Shown here: positions 23,145-32,347 of the stretch, piece by piece
Layout: every line of letters starts with the position of its first letter
Numbering within the stretch: position 1 is the stretch's first letter
From: Actinomycetaceae bacterium
Lineage (GTDB): Bacteria > Actinomycetota > Actinomycetes > Actinomycetales > Actinomycetaceae
Reading direction: 5' to 3'
Length of the DNA: 64,000 nucleotides
NCBI GenBank assembly: GCA_030537615.1
Contig: JAUNVP010000001.1
Location: 124,001-188,000, forward strand
Made by a program: the position numbers and the translations under genes
The notes under the pieces: model-generated
The model's database searches: none
What the model was told of the DNA's origin: nothing
What the model saw: only the letters and a program-made list of their open reading frames with translations

Positions 23145-23192
23145 CCACGAAATATCAGTCGTGGGATCACATGTTTTACTGCTCGGTAAAAC
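23145..23192 (-). promoter_or_regulatory. Two adjacent hairpins in the rho leader
   Basis: In the 212-nt gap upstream of rho, two inverted repeats lie close together: a 6-bp stem with an 8-nt loop (23145-23150 with 23159-23164) and a 7-bp stem with a 6-nt loop (23173-23179 with 23186-23192). They begin 17 nt before the ATG at 23128. Rho controls its own leader in several bacteria; a similar role here is inference. Confidence 0.35.
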
Positions 23193-23340
23193 CAAGGTGA
23201 AAGAAAGATACCAACCGGAGTTGGAGTAGGTTCATCACGAACCCTGTGTGAATAGTACCAGCACTAGGGCACCGAACGAAAGCTCTGCGGCGTGTGAGAG
23301 TGGTCGCGCGAGTATCGAGCCAGCCTGCTAAGCCAGAATC

Positions 23341-24258
23341 CTAGCTCGCTTCCTTCGTTGCTTCCCACGTTGCACCAACCGGAGAAATCCCCGGTTGTTC
23401 GACGCGCCACCCTGCTTGACGAGCTTCTTCACAGAGTTCATCACTCAACTGCGCAAGGACGAGCACCGTGGGGCCGGCCCCCGATACCACGGCGGGAAGT
23501 CCTCGCTCACGCAGATAGCACACCAGGTCGTAGGTCTGCGGCATGGTTTCGCTTCGTTGGCGCTGATGGAGCCGATCGTCGGTGGCATCCATTAAATATC
23601 TCGGGTCAGCCTTTCCCGCGAGTATGAGAGCGAGCAGTCCGGTGCGCGCCACGTTAAAGCGAGCATCCTCATGTGCAACGACCTCCGGGAGCGCAGCCCG
23701 CGCTGCCGAAGTCGCCACCGAATAATGCGGGATGAGGACAGAAGCGTTCATCCGTTCGGGAGCAGGAAGCGCGATACTGCGTGCTCCACGCCCGGGTTCT
23801 ACCGTCCAAGAGAATGTGACTCCCCCGAAAATGGCTGGTGCAGCATTGTCGGGATGGCCTTCCATCTGAGTGGCAAGTTCCAACACTTCTTCATCGGTCA
23901 TGGCCCCCTCGCCCGCGAGTCCACGAGCAAGCAATATTCCCGCGACCACCGCTGCTGCTGAGGACCCCAGTCCTGAAGCGTGCGGGATACGGTTGCGCGC
24001 AGTGAGGAGCAGACCGACCTGCGAGGCATCGAGGTAGTCGAGGGTACGGCGAGTTGCCTGCACAACGAGGTTGCGTTCGTCAGTGGGGACGGAGTCTTCC
24101 CCATACCCGTGCACGGTCACGCGAGTTTGTCCGGCAATAGCGCGCAGTTCGATCTCGTCGTAAATACCGAGCGCTAGGCCCGCAGTATCAAACCCCGGGC
24201 CGAGATTCGCACTGGTGGCGGGGACTCGAACCCTGACGTGATCGTTCTGCAATCGCAT
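23341..24258 (-). CDS. thrB: Homoserine kinase
   Basis: 305 residues. GHMP-family kinase that phosphorylates homoserine for threonine synthesis. The ATP loop reads PHASGLGSSAAAVVAG; the N-terminus VRVPATSANLGPGFDTAG and the C-terminal GAGPTVLVLA are family-typical. It starts 3 nt after the hom stop, so it is the distal gene of argS-lysA-hom-thrB. No threonine synthase gene (thrC) is in the window. Confidence 0.96.
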   Translation of the reverse strand: MRLQNDHVRVRVPATSANLGPGFDTAGLALGIYDEIELRAIAGQTRVTVHGYGEDSVPTDERNLVVQATRRTLDYLDASQVGLLLTARNRIPHASGLGSSAAAVVAGILLARGLAGEGAMTDEEVLELATQMEGHPDNAAPAIFGGVTFSWTVEPGRGARSIALPAPERMNASVLIPHYSVATSAARAALPEVVAHEDARFNVARTGLLALILAGKADPRYLMDATDDRLHQRQRSETMPQTYDLVCYLRERGLPAVVSGAGPTVLVLAQLSDELCEEARQAGWRVEQPGISPVGATWEATKEAS

Positions 24259-24261
24259 GGG

Positions 24262-25563
24262 TTACCGATCTCCTTCGACTCTCAGGGTCGATTCCACAGC
24301 TAGAACAGCGTTGGATTTATTGAGCGCATCCGCCACGGCTTCGAGATCAGCTTCGCGAGCAGTGTGGGTGGACAAGACGATATTGGCCTTTTGACCGTCC
24401 TCGGTTTCTTTTTGCGCCACGGACAGAATAGACACACCGTGACGGGCAAAGATACCGGCCACTTCTGACAACACTCCCGCACGATCCTCCACGCGCAAGC
24501 GCATCTGGTAGCGGGTTTGGGCCGTGCCCGCATCGAGTATGGGGAGTTCAGCGTAGCGAGATTCACGGGGAGCATGTCCACCGCGGACCTTATGTGAAGC
24601 ACCGGCAACGAGGTCGCCGAGCACGGCGGACGCTGTGGGAGCACCACCTGCCCCCTGGCCGTAGAACATCAGACGTCCGGCTGATTCACATTCGAGTACA
24701 ACCGCGTTAAAGGCACCTGAAACAGTGGCAAGCGGATGCGTCAGTGGCACGAGCGTGGGGTGCACGCGTACGCCGATTCCTTCCACTCCACTATCGTCTG
24801 TGCGGCGTTCCGCAATAGCCAAAAGTTTAATGGCGTGTCCGCTACGGGCGGCCTCATCCATGTCTTTGGCGGTGATAGCAGTGATCCCCTCAACCGCGAC
24901 ATCGGACATGGAAACGCGCGAGTGGAATGCGAGCGAGGCCATGAGGGCACATTTTGCCGCTGCATCGAGACCGTCGACGTCTGCGGAGGGGTCAGCTTCA
25001 GCAAATCCGAGTCTCTGCGCTTCTGCGAGGGCTTCCGCGTAGGAGGCACCGGTCGTATGCATCTGGTCGAGAATAAAGTTCGTCGTACCGTTGACGATAC
25101 CAATGACGCGATTAACCGTGTCGCCCGCGAGGGATTCCCTCAGACCGTACACGATGGGTACGGCTCCGGCGACGGCAGCCTCGTAGTATAAATCGGTGTC
25201 ATTCGCCGCAGTGAGCTCGTAGAGTTCGGGGCCGTGCTGGGCCAATAGCGCCTTATTGCCCGTAATGACCGTGGCTCCCCGACTGAGGGCTCGCTTGACG
25301 AAGGTGAAGGCGGGCTCGATTCCACCAATCAGCTCAATCACGAGATCAGCCTCGTCGATTGCGGCTTCCGCGTCGGTCGTCAGCAGGGCTGGGTCGATCG
25401 CGAAATCGCGTGGGGCATTGACATCACGAACAACGACCGCATTGATGCGGATACGGGCTCCGGAACGGGCGGCAAGTTCATCATGTTTCTCAGTAATGAG
25501 ACGAACCACCTGTGACCCAACGGTGCCGGCTCCCAGTACGGTGACGTTCAGTGTTTTTTCCAT
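24262..25563 (-). CDS. hom: Homoserine dehydrogenase with ACT domain
   Basis: 433 residues. Reduces aspartate semialdehyde to homoserine. The nucleotide-binding loop is VLGAGTVGSQVV at the N-terminus; the catalytic region includes GIVNGTTNFIL and EADPSADVDGLDAAAK; a C-terminal ACT regulatory domain begins near residue 350 (YQMRLRVEDRAGVLSEVAGIF), the usual site of threonine feedback. It sits 16 nt after lysA. Confidence 0.97.
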   Translation of the reverse strand: MEKTLNVTVLGAGTVGSQVVRLITEKHDELAARSGARIRINAVVVRDVNAPRDFAIDPALLTTDAEAAIDEADLVIELIGGIEPAFTFVKRALSRGATVITGNKALLAQHGPELYELTAANDTDLYYEAAVAGAVPIVYGLRESLAGDTVNRVIGIVNGTTNFILDQMHTTGASYAEALAEAQRLGFAEADPSADVDGLDAAAKCALMASLAFHSRVSMSDVAVEGITAITAKDMDEAARSGHAIKLLAIAERRTDDSGVEGIGVRVHPTLVPLTHPLATVSGAFNAVVLECESAGRLMFYGQGAGGAPTASAVLGDLVAGASHKVRGGHAPRESRYAELPILDAGTAQTRYQMRLRVEDRAGVLSEVAGIFARHGVSILSVAQKETEDGQKANIVLSTHTAREADLEAVADALNKSNAVLAVESTLRVEGDR

Positions 25564-25579
25564 CTCTACTCCCTTGACT

Positions 25580-26989
25580 CTACGTAGAGGGTAGTTCTTT
25601 TGGGGTGAGGGCGGCGTCGCGTCCCAATAGATCAGACACGGTCTCGGGGTAGATCAACCAGTGTCCTTCGCCGCCACTGACTGCCAGCGTGCCGGGACGC
25701 GTCAACATATTGTAGTTCGAGGACATGGCGTGCCCGTAAGCGCCAGTCGCGGGAACTGCAAGGATATCGCCGGGACGAATATCGGAGGGCAAATGGGCAT
25801 CCATAATGACGATGTCGCCCGATTCGCAGTGCTTCCCCACGACGCGCACAAGCGACGAATCCGCATCGGACGTCCGGTTCGCGAGCGTGACTGCGTACCG
25901 TGCGCCGTAGAGCGCGGGGCGAATGTTATCGGACATTCCTCCATCAACCGACACGTAGAGCCGCTCTCCCCCGTCAATGGGAACGTGTTTGATGGTGCCC
26001 ACCCGGTACAGCGTGATGGTCGTGGGGCCAACGGTTGATCGTCCCGGTTCGATCGAAATGTGCGGAACCTCAAGATCGAACTGCGCACACGCGTCTCGAA
26101 CTGCACACGCAAGTGAACGGGCAACGTCCTTTTGAGTCGGTGGAACTTCATCTGCGGCGGTGTAGGTGATCGCGTACCCGCCGCCGAGGTCGACTTCTGG
26201 GCACGAGATTCCGGCATCTTTGAGTTCTCGTACGAACTTCATGAGTCGGGAGGCCGATTCGGTAAAGGCCGACAGATCGAAGATCTGCGAACCGATGTGA
26301 CTGTGCACGCCAATGAACTCGAGTTCGGGGCGTGAGGCCGCATCGAGTGCTACCTTCTTCGCAACACCGGTGGCGAGCGAGAGGCCAAACTTCTGATCTT
26401 CGTGGGCAGTGGCGATGAAGTCATGGCCACCGGCATGAACCCCAGTCGTAACGCGCACCATGACGCGCGCCCGACGTCCGAGTTCACGAGCGACGGCCGC
26501 GATACGGTCAACTTCGGCCGGTGAATCGATAACAATTCGCGCAATGCCGCGCTCGCCCGCCCCGATTGCCATGCGCAGTTCGGCATCCGATTTGTTGTTG
26601 CCGTGTAAGCCGACCGTATTGGGACCGGCTCCAGCCTCAAGTGCGCACGTGAGTTCGCCGAGACTGGCAGTATCAACGCCCATACCAGCTTCGGTAACGA
26701 TCTGAATCGCTCGCGCGCTCATAAATGCTTTCGCGGCATAGTAGGCGGAGCCACCACCCATGCCGTATCCGTCCCAAAATTCTTCGGCCATGGCTGTTGC
26801 CCACGTCTGGGCTCGGCCTCGTAAGTCGTCCTCGTCGAGCACGTAGATGGGACTCCCCCACGTCTCGACAATCTGCGGTACGGGGAGTCCACCAATTTCA
26901 AGCACCCCGTTGCGTCGGCGTGCACTCCACGGCCAGAGGTCGGGTCGATCGGAGGGATCCGGGCACGTCAGGTGGGATGAATTCATCAT
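25580..26989 (-). CDS. lysA: Diaminopimelate decarboxylase
   Basis: 469 residues. PLP enzyme that makes L-lysine from meso-DAP, the last step of the pathway. The PLP lysine is in AYYAAKAFMS; HSHIGSQIFD and the Gly-rich phosphate loop VDLGGGYAI follow; the C-terminal Cys of the partner active site is in GKHCESGDIV. Begins directly after the argS stop. The argS-lysA pairing is the same as in corynebacteria and mycobacteria, where ArgR and LysG influence it; no such sites were identified here. Confidence 0.97.
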   Translation of the reverse strand: MMNSSHLTCPDPSDRPDLWPWSARRRNGVLEIGGLPVPQIVETWGSPIYVLDEDDLRGRAQTWATAMAEEFWDGYGMGGGSAYYAAKAFMSARAIQIVTEAGMGVDTASLGELTCALEAGAGPNTVGLHGNNKSDAELRMAIGAGERGIARIVIDSPAEVDRIAAVARELGRRARVMVRVTTGVHAGGHDFIATAHEDQKFGLSLATGVAKKVALDAASRPELEFIGVHSHIGSQIFDLSAFTESASRLMKFVRELKDAGISCPEVDLGGGYAITYTAADEVPPTQKDVARSLACAVRDACAQFDLEVPHISIEPGRSTVGPTTITLYRVGTIKHVPIDGGERLYVSVDGGMSDNIRPALYGARYAVTLANRTSDADSSLVRVVGKHCESGDIVIMDAHLPSDIRPGDILAVPATGAYGHAMSSNYNMLTRPGTLAVSGGEGHWLIYPETVSDLLGRDAALTPKELPST

Positions 26990-28666
26990 CTACATTCTTT
27001 CTGGAGCGGTCACTCCGAGCATGGTTAGGCCGTTGGCTAGCACTTGTTTGACAGCATCATTGAGCCACAGTCGCGCTGTGTGGGAGGCATCGACTGGATC
27101 GTCTCCACGCGGGGTTACCCGACACTGGCCGTACCAGGTGTGGTAGGCCGCTGCTGTTGACTCAAGGTAGCGGGCAATACGGTGCGGTTCACGCAGTTGC
27201 GCCGCTTGCGCCACCATGGCGGGGAACTGCGCGAGTGCGCCGAGCAGTTGGGTATCGGCGGGATGGTCGAGAGCGGACGGATCAAAACCATCTCGCGTCA
27301 CCCCGTGTTCAGCCGCGTTACGTGCCACATTCGCGGTTCGTGCGTGGGCATACTGAACGTAGTACACCGGGTTGTCGTTGGTGCGGGATGCCAGCAGGTC
27401 GAGGTCGATGTCGACCGATTGATCCATCGAGGAGCGAACGAGAGAATAGCGCGCGGCGTCGACACCCACAGCATCAACGAGGTCGTCCAGGGTGACGATC
27501 GTTCCTGCTCGCTTTGACATGCGGACCGGCTCTCCACCCTTGAGCAGGTTGACGAGCTGGCCGATGAGGATTTCGAGGTTATTGCCCGGTTCGTCTCCGA
27601 ATGCGGCACACATCGCCATCATACGGCCGATATACCCGTGGTGGTCTGCGCCAAGCATAATGACGACCTGGTCAGCACCGCGTTCGCGCTTGTCGAGATA
27701 GTAGGCAATATCGCCGGCAAAATACGCTGTTTCACCATCGGACTTGACGATGACGCGGTCTTTGTCGTCACCGAAGTCGGTTGATTTCAGCCACGTTGCG
27801 CCGTCCGCTTCGAAAATGACGCCTCGTTCGCGAAGCCGCTCGATGGCCGCATCAACAGCGCCCGACGTGTGCAATGAATCTTCGTGGAAGTACACGTCGA
27901 AGATCACGCGAAATTCTGCAAGCTTGCGTTTAATCTCCTCAAACATGAGGGCGACGCCGCGGGAACGAAAAACTTCGATAGCCTCAGATTCGGGCAGTTC
28001 GACAGGATTTGACTCTCCGGCTTGCAGCGCATCGGTCATCACCTGAGAGGCAATGTCCTCAATGTATTGGCCACCGTAACCGTCCTCGGGCACATCCTGT
28101 TCCTGGGCTCGCGCGTAAAGGGAGCGCGCAAAACGATCTATTTGAGCGCCATGATCGTTGAAGTAGTATTCCCGCGTCACTTCAGCTCCGCACGCTTCGA
28201 GTAGTCGCGCGAGCGTATCGCCAGCCGCAGCCCACCGTGCTCCCCCCAGGTGGATCGGCCCGGTTGGGTTAGCCGACACGAACTCGAGATTGACGTGTTT
28301 ACCGCTCTGGGTCTCGTTCGTGCCGTAGCGTTCTGCCGCTGTCACGATCGTGCGGGCAAGTTCGCCGGCTGAGGCTGTATCAAGGGTGATATTAATGAAT
28401 CCGGGCCCAGCGACATCAACAGCGCCGATGCCGCTTTCGCTTCGCAAACGGTCAGCGATAATCGTCGCGAGGGCACGTGGATTCGTCGATGCTTTCTTCG
28501 CCAGTTGCATAGCAACGTTCGTTGCCCAATCGCCATGTTCGCGATTGCGAGGACGCTCAACGGAAACACTGTGTGGAATTTCGTCCGACGGCAGAGCAAT
28601 ATCCCCGCACTCAACGGCGTTGACAAGGACGGTCCGGATCAGTTCACTAAGTTCTTCTGGAGTCAC
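26990..28666 (-). CDS. argS: Arginyl-tRNA synthetase
   Basis: 558 residues from the GTG at 28666, the normal length; an upstream TTG would add 18 residues and is not supported by a ribosome site. Class I synthetase: HIGH-type motif in [18 protein letters not shown]-type motif as RMSKRAG, the N-terminal Add-1 domain, and a C-terminal anticodon-binding domain ([22 protein letters not shown]). A TAGTAT box 7 nt before the GTG suggests a leaderless transcript that leads the argS-lysA-hom-thrB operon. A tRNA-Arg gene lies 0.7 kb upstream on the same strand. Confidence 0.96.
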   Translation of the reverse strand: MTPEELSELIRTVLVNAVECGDIALPSDEIPHSVSVERPRNREHGDWATNVAMQLAKKASTNPRALATIIADRLRSESGIGAVDVAGPGFINITLDTASAGELARTIVTAAERYGTNETQSGKHVNLEFVSANPTGPIHLGGARWAAAGDTLARLLEACGAEVTREYYFNDHGAQIDRFARSLYARAQEQDVPEDGYGGQYIEDIASQVMTDALQAGESNPVELPESEAIEVFRSRGVALMFEEIKRKLAEFRVIFDVYFHEDSLHTSGAVDAAIERLRERGVIFEADGATWLKSTDFGDDKDRVIVKSDGETAYFAGDIAYYLDKRERGADQVVIMLGADHHGYIGRMMAMCAAFGDEPGNNLEILIGQLVNLLKGGEPVRMSKRAGTIVTLDDLVDAVGVDAARYSLVRSSMDQSVDIDLDLLASRTNDNPVYYVQYAHARTANVARNAAEHGVTRDGFDPSALDHPADTQLLGALAQFPAMVAQAAQLREPHRIARYLESTAAAYHTWYGQCRVTPRGDDPVDASHTARLWLNDAVKQVLANGLTMLGVTAPERM

Positions 28667-28673
28667 GTCCTCA

Positions 28674-28679
28674 ATACTA
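28674..28679 (-). promoter_or_regulatory. -10 box for leaderless argS operon
   Basis: TAGTAT on the minus strand (28679-28674) is 7 nt upstream of the GTG start. No close match to a -35 hexamer is present at 17 nt. The placement matches the nucS, hisN and sbcD starts in this window. Confidence 0.45.
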
Positions 28680-28746
28680 GAGTGCACACCTGGCAAGACG
28701 GTAGTTCGCCCACAGTGCAAACCCTTTAAGGAGTCCCGTCAAGTGA

Positions 28747-29196
28747 CTATCGTGAGCTTTCGTATTCGCTCATCAAGTCGATGCGTTCTTGATGACGCTT
28801 CTCCCGTGAGAACTCGGTCGCCAAAAACACATCGACAAAGTGCGTTGCTTCTTCAACCGAATGTTGCCGCGCACCAATCGAGATAATGTTCGCGTCGTTG
28901 TGTTCGCGCGCTAAAACAGCGGTTGACTCATTCCACACGAGGGCGGCTCGCACGCCGTTGACTTTATTGGCAGCAATTTGTTCGCCGTTACCCGATCCTC
29001 CGATAACAATTCCGAGCGAACCGGGGTCTGCAACAACGGCCTCACCACACGGGATACACATCGTCGGGTAGGCATCGAGAGCATCGTATTCTGTGGCTCC
29101 GTGGTCAATAACTTCGTGGCCGCGCTCGCTCAGGTAAGCGATAAGGTGTTGACGTAGCTCATACCCTGCATGATCGGCCGCAATATGCACTCGCAT
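28747..29196 (-). CDS. rpiB: Ribose-5-phosphate isomerase B
   Basis: 149 residues from an ATG with AAGGAG 6 nt upstream. Interconverts ribose-5-P and ribulose-5-P in the pentose phosphate pathway. Family motifs: HIAADHAGYELRQ at the N-terminus, the anion loop GGSGNGEQIAANKV, and the LAREHNDANIISIGAR helix. In the actinobacterial RpiB class the acid is a Glu (GNGEQ), as here, rather than the Cys of E. coli RpiB. Monocistronic between argS and the tRNA. Confidence 0.96.
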   Translation of the reverse strand: MRVHIAADHAGYELRQHLIAYLSERGHEVIDHGATEYDALDAYPTMCIPCGEAVVADPGSLGIVIGGSGNGEQIAANKVNGVRAALVWNESTAVLAREHNDANIISIGARQHSVEEATHFVDVFLATEFSREKRHQERIDLMSEYESSR

Positions 29197-29335
29197 TGAT
29201 ACTCCTTAAAACACACCAATGTACTGAGACCAGTATGGCACTCTCGCAACAAAAAATGTGACGGGATACTCCTCGACATCACCGCGGCGCAAGCAATCTG
29301 ATATCCGGCGCAAGCCGTGGTGCAAAGACAAAAAG

Positions 29336-29408
29336 CGCCCCGAACAGGACTCGAACCTGCGACCTTCTGCTCCGGAGGCAGACGCTCTATCCGCTGAGCT
29401 ATCGGGGC
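29336..29408 (-). tRNA. tRNA-Arg (anticodon CCG)
   Basis: The minus strand folds into a full cloverleaf: a 7-bp acceptor stem (GCCCCGA with TCGGGGC), a D-arm with AGCTCAGCGGATAGAGC, a 5-bp anticodon stem TCTGC/GCAGA around loop CTCCGGA (anticodon CCG, codon CGG), and a T-arm with GGTTCGAACC. CCA is not encoded. A T-rich stretch (CTTTTTGTCTTTG) follows the 3' end and may terminate it. Confidence 0.95.
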
Positions 29409-29464
29409 CAGTGCATCGCACCTGCGTCAGTCTATCAGTGCAGGAGATGCAGTTGGTAACTCCA

Positions 29465-30250
29465 CTACTGTGACCCGTAACGCGCTATCACGAACTCGTT
29501 GATAACCTCTCGCGCGAGAACCGGTTCATCGGTAATGATGGCGTCAACTCCGAGATTTAGCGCTTCAACCATTTCATCGCGTTCGTTGAGAGTCCACACG
29601 TGAACCGGAAGGCCGTACGCGTGGGCCGTCGCAACAAAACGCCGAGTAACGACGGGAATCCGCTTGTGGATCAAAGGCACCTGGACTGCTGCGATTCCTT
29701 CGCTTGGACCTGGAATGCGCACTCTGTTTGGGGATACCGTGAACTGCGCAGCAACCACCAGTGAGGCAATTTCCGCTTGACCGAGCGACGTATAGAGACC
29801 GGGCTCATGCGCGCGCATCCGCCTTAACCTGCGCGAGTCAAACGACGCAACACATACACGATTAAGTGCCCGCGCGTTACGGATAACGTCAACGAGCGGT
29901 ATGGCGACACTCTCAGATTTAGCATCGACATTAAACACTGTGTCGGGAAAGGCAGCAAGAGCATCGGAAAACCGAATGAGGCCGCGGGACGACCCAGTTA
30001 TGCGTACCTCACGCAAGTCGGACCACGTGTGATTCGAAACGAGACCAGAGGCGTCACACACCCGATCGAGTATCGGATCGTGGATGAGGACGACTTCACC
30101 GTCTGCCGTCAAATGCGCGTCGGTTTCGACATAGCTCAAGCCCAGTTCCGCACATTTTTCCAGTGCCTCCCACGAATTTTCAGGAGCAAGTAAAGCGCCA
30201 CCCCGATGAGCAATAACTCGAGGGTGGCGGCGAGGTGAGTACATCGACAT
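29465..30250 (-). CDS. Glycerophosphodiester phosphodiesterase
   Basis: 261 residues. GDPD family, hydrolysing glycerophosphodiesters to glycerol-3-P and an alcohol. Catalytic and metal motifs: IAHRGG (His15), PENSWEA, YVETDAHLTADGEVVLIHDPILDR, and the C-terminal VWTLNERDEM followed by GVDAIITDEP. There is no signal peptide, so it is probably cytosolic. It begins directly after the stop of the M23 peptidase gene, so the two are likely co-transcribed. Confidence 0.93.
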   Translation of the reverse strand: MSMYSPRRHPRVIAHRGGALLAPENSWEALEKCAELGLSYVETDAHLTADGEVVLIHDPILDRVCDASGLVSNHTWSDLREVRITGSSRGLIRFSDALAAFPDTVFNVDAKSESVAIPLVDVIRNARALNRVCVASFDSRRLRRMRAHEPGLYTSLGQAEIASLVVAAQFTVSPNRVRIPGPSEGIAAVQVPLIHKRIPVVTRRFVATAHAYGLPVHVWTLNERDEMVEALNLGVDAIITDEPVLAREVINEFVIARYGSQ

Positions 30251-31105
30251 TTACCGGCAGGCTCCTCCAGGCTGCATAGCATTGTTCGAATGCAACCACG
30301 GCCACGGATCGATGGGCGTATCAGAAGCGTCGTGAACTTCGAAGTGGAGGTGCGGCCCGGTTGACATTCCGGTATTCCCCACGGAAGCAATCTGCTGTCC
30401 GGCCGTCACGTAATCGCCCTCTTTGACGAGCACATGATGGGCGTACATGTGGGCGTATCCGGTGAAGTAGGTGCCTCCGTTGGGGTATTCGTGCTTAATG
30501 CGAACCCAGTAACCGTGTCCAGCTTGAGGGCGAGAATCTACCACTACCCCGTCGGCTGCCGCGTAGATCGGAGTACCAACGGGCCCGGCAAGATCGATTC
30601 CAGCGTGGAGTCGAGAGTATCCAAGGATCGGGTGGAATCGGTTACCGAACGGAGAGGCGTACTTGAACGTTCCCTCAACCATCGGCCATACGATCGCCGG
30701 TTTGAGATTAACTGGGCGGTCTCCATTAGCCGATTCAACGTTGTCCACGCACTGGGAGACTTCGAGCGGGGTACGGACCCGAGCTCTCGAAGCCGCGGTG
30801 GCGACTTCACGCAAGCTTTCAGCAACTGTTGCTTCGGTGGCGGGAGCGTCCGCCCACGATTTTTCAACGGTTGCGTTAACACTCGCCTTGCCCGGCAAAG
30901 ACATTGATGACTGTGGGCCAACAAAACCGGTAACGGGAACCGCAACGGTGGCGGCGACAAGACCGGCAAGAATCGTTGCCCGCGCCATCGCGGTGAGCGA
31001 GAATACCGGTTGAAGGTTACGTCGTTTACGAGACGGCCGTGAGGCTTCCCGCAATTCTCGTCGACTCGGGAAAGGCCGTTGCTGACCGGTGACGGAGTGT
31101 TCCAA
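30251..31105 (-). CDS. Membrane-anchored M23 (LytM-type) peptidoglycan endopeptidase
   Basis: 284 residues from a TTG start. A basic cytoplasmic N-terminus (SRRELREASRPSRKRR) leads into one membrane helix or signal anchor near residues 37-58, then a linker with possible coiled coil, and a C-terminal M23 domain. The zinc motifs are intact: HxxxD in LHAGIDLAG and HxH in GPHLHFEVHD. Members cleave peptide cross-links in peptidoglycan or activate amidases; with both sites complete, catalysis is expected. The GDPD gene follows without a gap. Confidence 0.93.
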   Translation of the reverse strand: MEHSVTGQQRPFPSRRELREASRPSRKRRNLQPVFSLTAMARATILAGLVAATVAVPVTGFVGPQSSMSLPGKASVNATVEKSWADAPATEATVAESLREVATAASRARVRTPLEVSQCVDNVESANGDRPVNLKPAIVWPMVEGTFKYASPFGNRFHPILGYSRLHAGIDLAGPVGTPIYAAADGVVVDSRPQAGHGYWVRIKHEYPNGGTYFTGYAHMYAHHVLVKEGDYVTAGQQIASVGNTGMSTGPHLHFEVHDASDTPIDPWPWLHSNNAMQPGGACR

Positions 31106-31137
31106 GTTCAGCGCCCTTTTCTTATGTGCACAAATTC

Positions 31138-31153
31138 AGTTCCGTAACGAACT
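31138..31153. promoter_or_regulatory. Short palindrome upstream of the M23 peptidase gene
   Basis: AGTTC-CGTAAC-GAACT is a perfect 5-bp inverted repeat around a 6-nt core, 33 nt before the peptidase start, next to TTATAAG that could serve as a -10 on the minus strand. An operator is possible but unproven. Confidence 0.25.
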
Positions 31154-31228
31154 TATAACGGATCGAATCATTTAGCCAGTATTTCACGCGCGATGTGGAC
31201 AGCTTCACGTTTCGATTTGAAGCCGGGT

Positions 31229-32347
31229 CTATTCTCCGGCGGACTTCTTCGGCTGATCTCCTAAGGCGCGATCAAGCTTTCCACCGGCCATCGTTTCTCG
31301 ATTAAAGAGCAGATCGTCGCGCTGTAGCGCGTCACGGACTTCACCGACAAGTTGCTCGATAATGTCCTCAAGAAATAGAACACCGACGATTTCACCATCG
31401 TCGAGAACCTCAGCGAGGTGCGTTCCAGAGCGCTGCATTTCCCGTAGCGCGTCCTCAACCTCATCGCTGGCAAATACCTGTGGCAGATCGCGAATCCGCC
31501 ATTCGGCAACCGGTTCATTGCGTTGCGAGCCGTGTGCGTAAAGCACGTCTTTGACGTGAAGATATCCGACGAGATTGTCCCTGCCGTCAAGCACCGGATA
31601 GCGAGAAAACCCGGTTTTCGCGACCTCCCGTTCCACCTCTGCCGGAGTGCATCCCAGTGGCAGGCAGATAGCGTCGGGAAGAGGAACCATCGTGTCGCCG
31701 ACCGATTCCTCCGAGAATTCGAGCGTGGTGGTGAGCAGGCCGATGTCATCGTGGATAGTTCCCTCGGCCTGGGAGTGTTCAACGATTGACGCAACTTCTT
31801 CAACGGTGAAAGTGGCCGAGACCTCGGATTTGGGTTCTAGGCCAAGTTTAAGGACAAACCAGTTGGCCAGGTGATCCATTTCAACAACAACCGGCCGGAG
31901 GATCTTACCGATCGCTACGAGTGGTGGAGCAAGCCAAAGTAATGCACGATCCGGCATCGACACCGAAAGGTTCTTTGGCACCATCTCACCAAAGACGACG
32001 TGCAGGTAGAGGACGATCAGGAGTGCTCCGAAGAAGCCGACCACGTGGGATGACGCGGCGGGCAGTCCCAATCTCACGAGGGGCGCTTCTATCACATGAG
32101 CAATTGCCGGCTCAGCTACAGCCCCGAGCGAGGTTGATGCCACCGTGATTCCCAGCTGGCAGATGGAGAGCATGAGCGATACGTGCTCGATAGCCCACAT
32201 CGCCGTTGCCGCCCCACGCACACCGTCAGTCGCCAACGGTTCTATCTGCGAACGCCGCGAGGAGGTGACGGCGAACTCACCGGCAACGAAAAAAGCATTG
32301 AGCGCAAGGAGGAATATCGTAATCGTCAGACCGAGAGACATACTCAT
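31229..32347 (-). CDS. CNNM/HlyC-CorC family membrane protein (second of pair)
   Basis: 372 residues. The N-terminal DUF21/CNNM membrane domain has about 4 helices (starting LGLTITIFLLALNAFFVAGEFAV; GEMVPKNL marker near residue 120). It is followed by a paired CBS module (DTMVPLPDAICLPLG; VFASDEVEDAL; GVLFLEDIIEQLVGEVRD). The C-terminal CorC_HlyC domain is absent or reduced to a short tail, so this copy is shorter than its neighbour. The family is linked to Mg2+/Co2+ transport or resistance; 'hemolysin' names are historical. Its start overlaps the stop of the neighbour by 4 nt. Confidence 0.9.
   Translation of the reverse strand: MSMSLGLTITIFLLALNAFFVAGEFAVTSSRRSQIEPLATDGVRGAATAMWAIEHVSLMLSICQLGITVASTSLGAVAEPAIAHVIEAPLVRLGLPAASSHVVGFFGALLIVLYLHVVFGEMVPKNLSVSMPDRALLWLAPPLVAIGKILRPVVVEMDHLANWFVLKLGLEPKSEVSATFTVEEVASIVEHSQAEGTIHDDIGLLTTTLEFSEESVGDTMVPLPDAICLPLGCTPAEVEREVAKTGFSRYPVLDGRDNLVGYLHVKDVLYAHGSQRNEPVAEWRIRDLPQVFASDEVEDALREMQRSGTHLAEVLDDGEIVGVLFLEDIIEQLVGEVRDALQRDDLLFNRETMAGGKLDRALGDQPKKSAGE

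Noticed and set aside
29206-29421. Minus-strand ORF covering the tRNA gene
   Set aside because: It is a translation of the tRNA-Arg sequence, a frequent false gene call.
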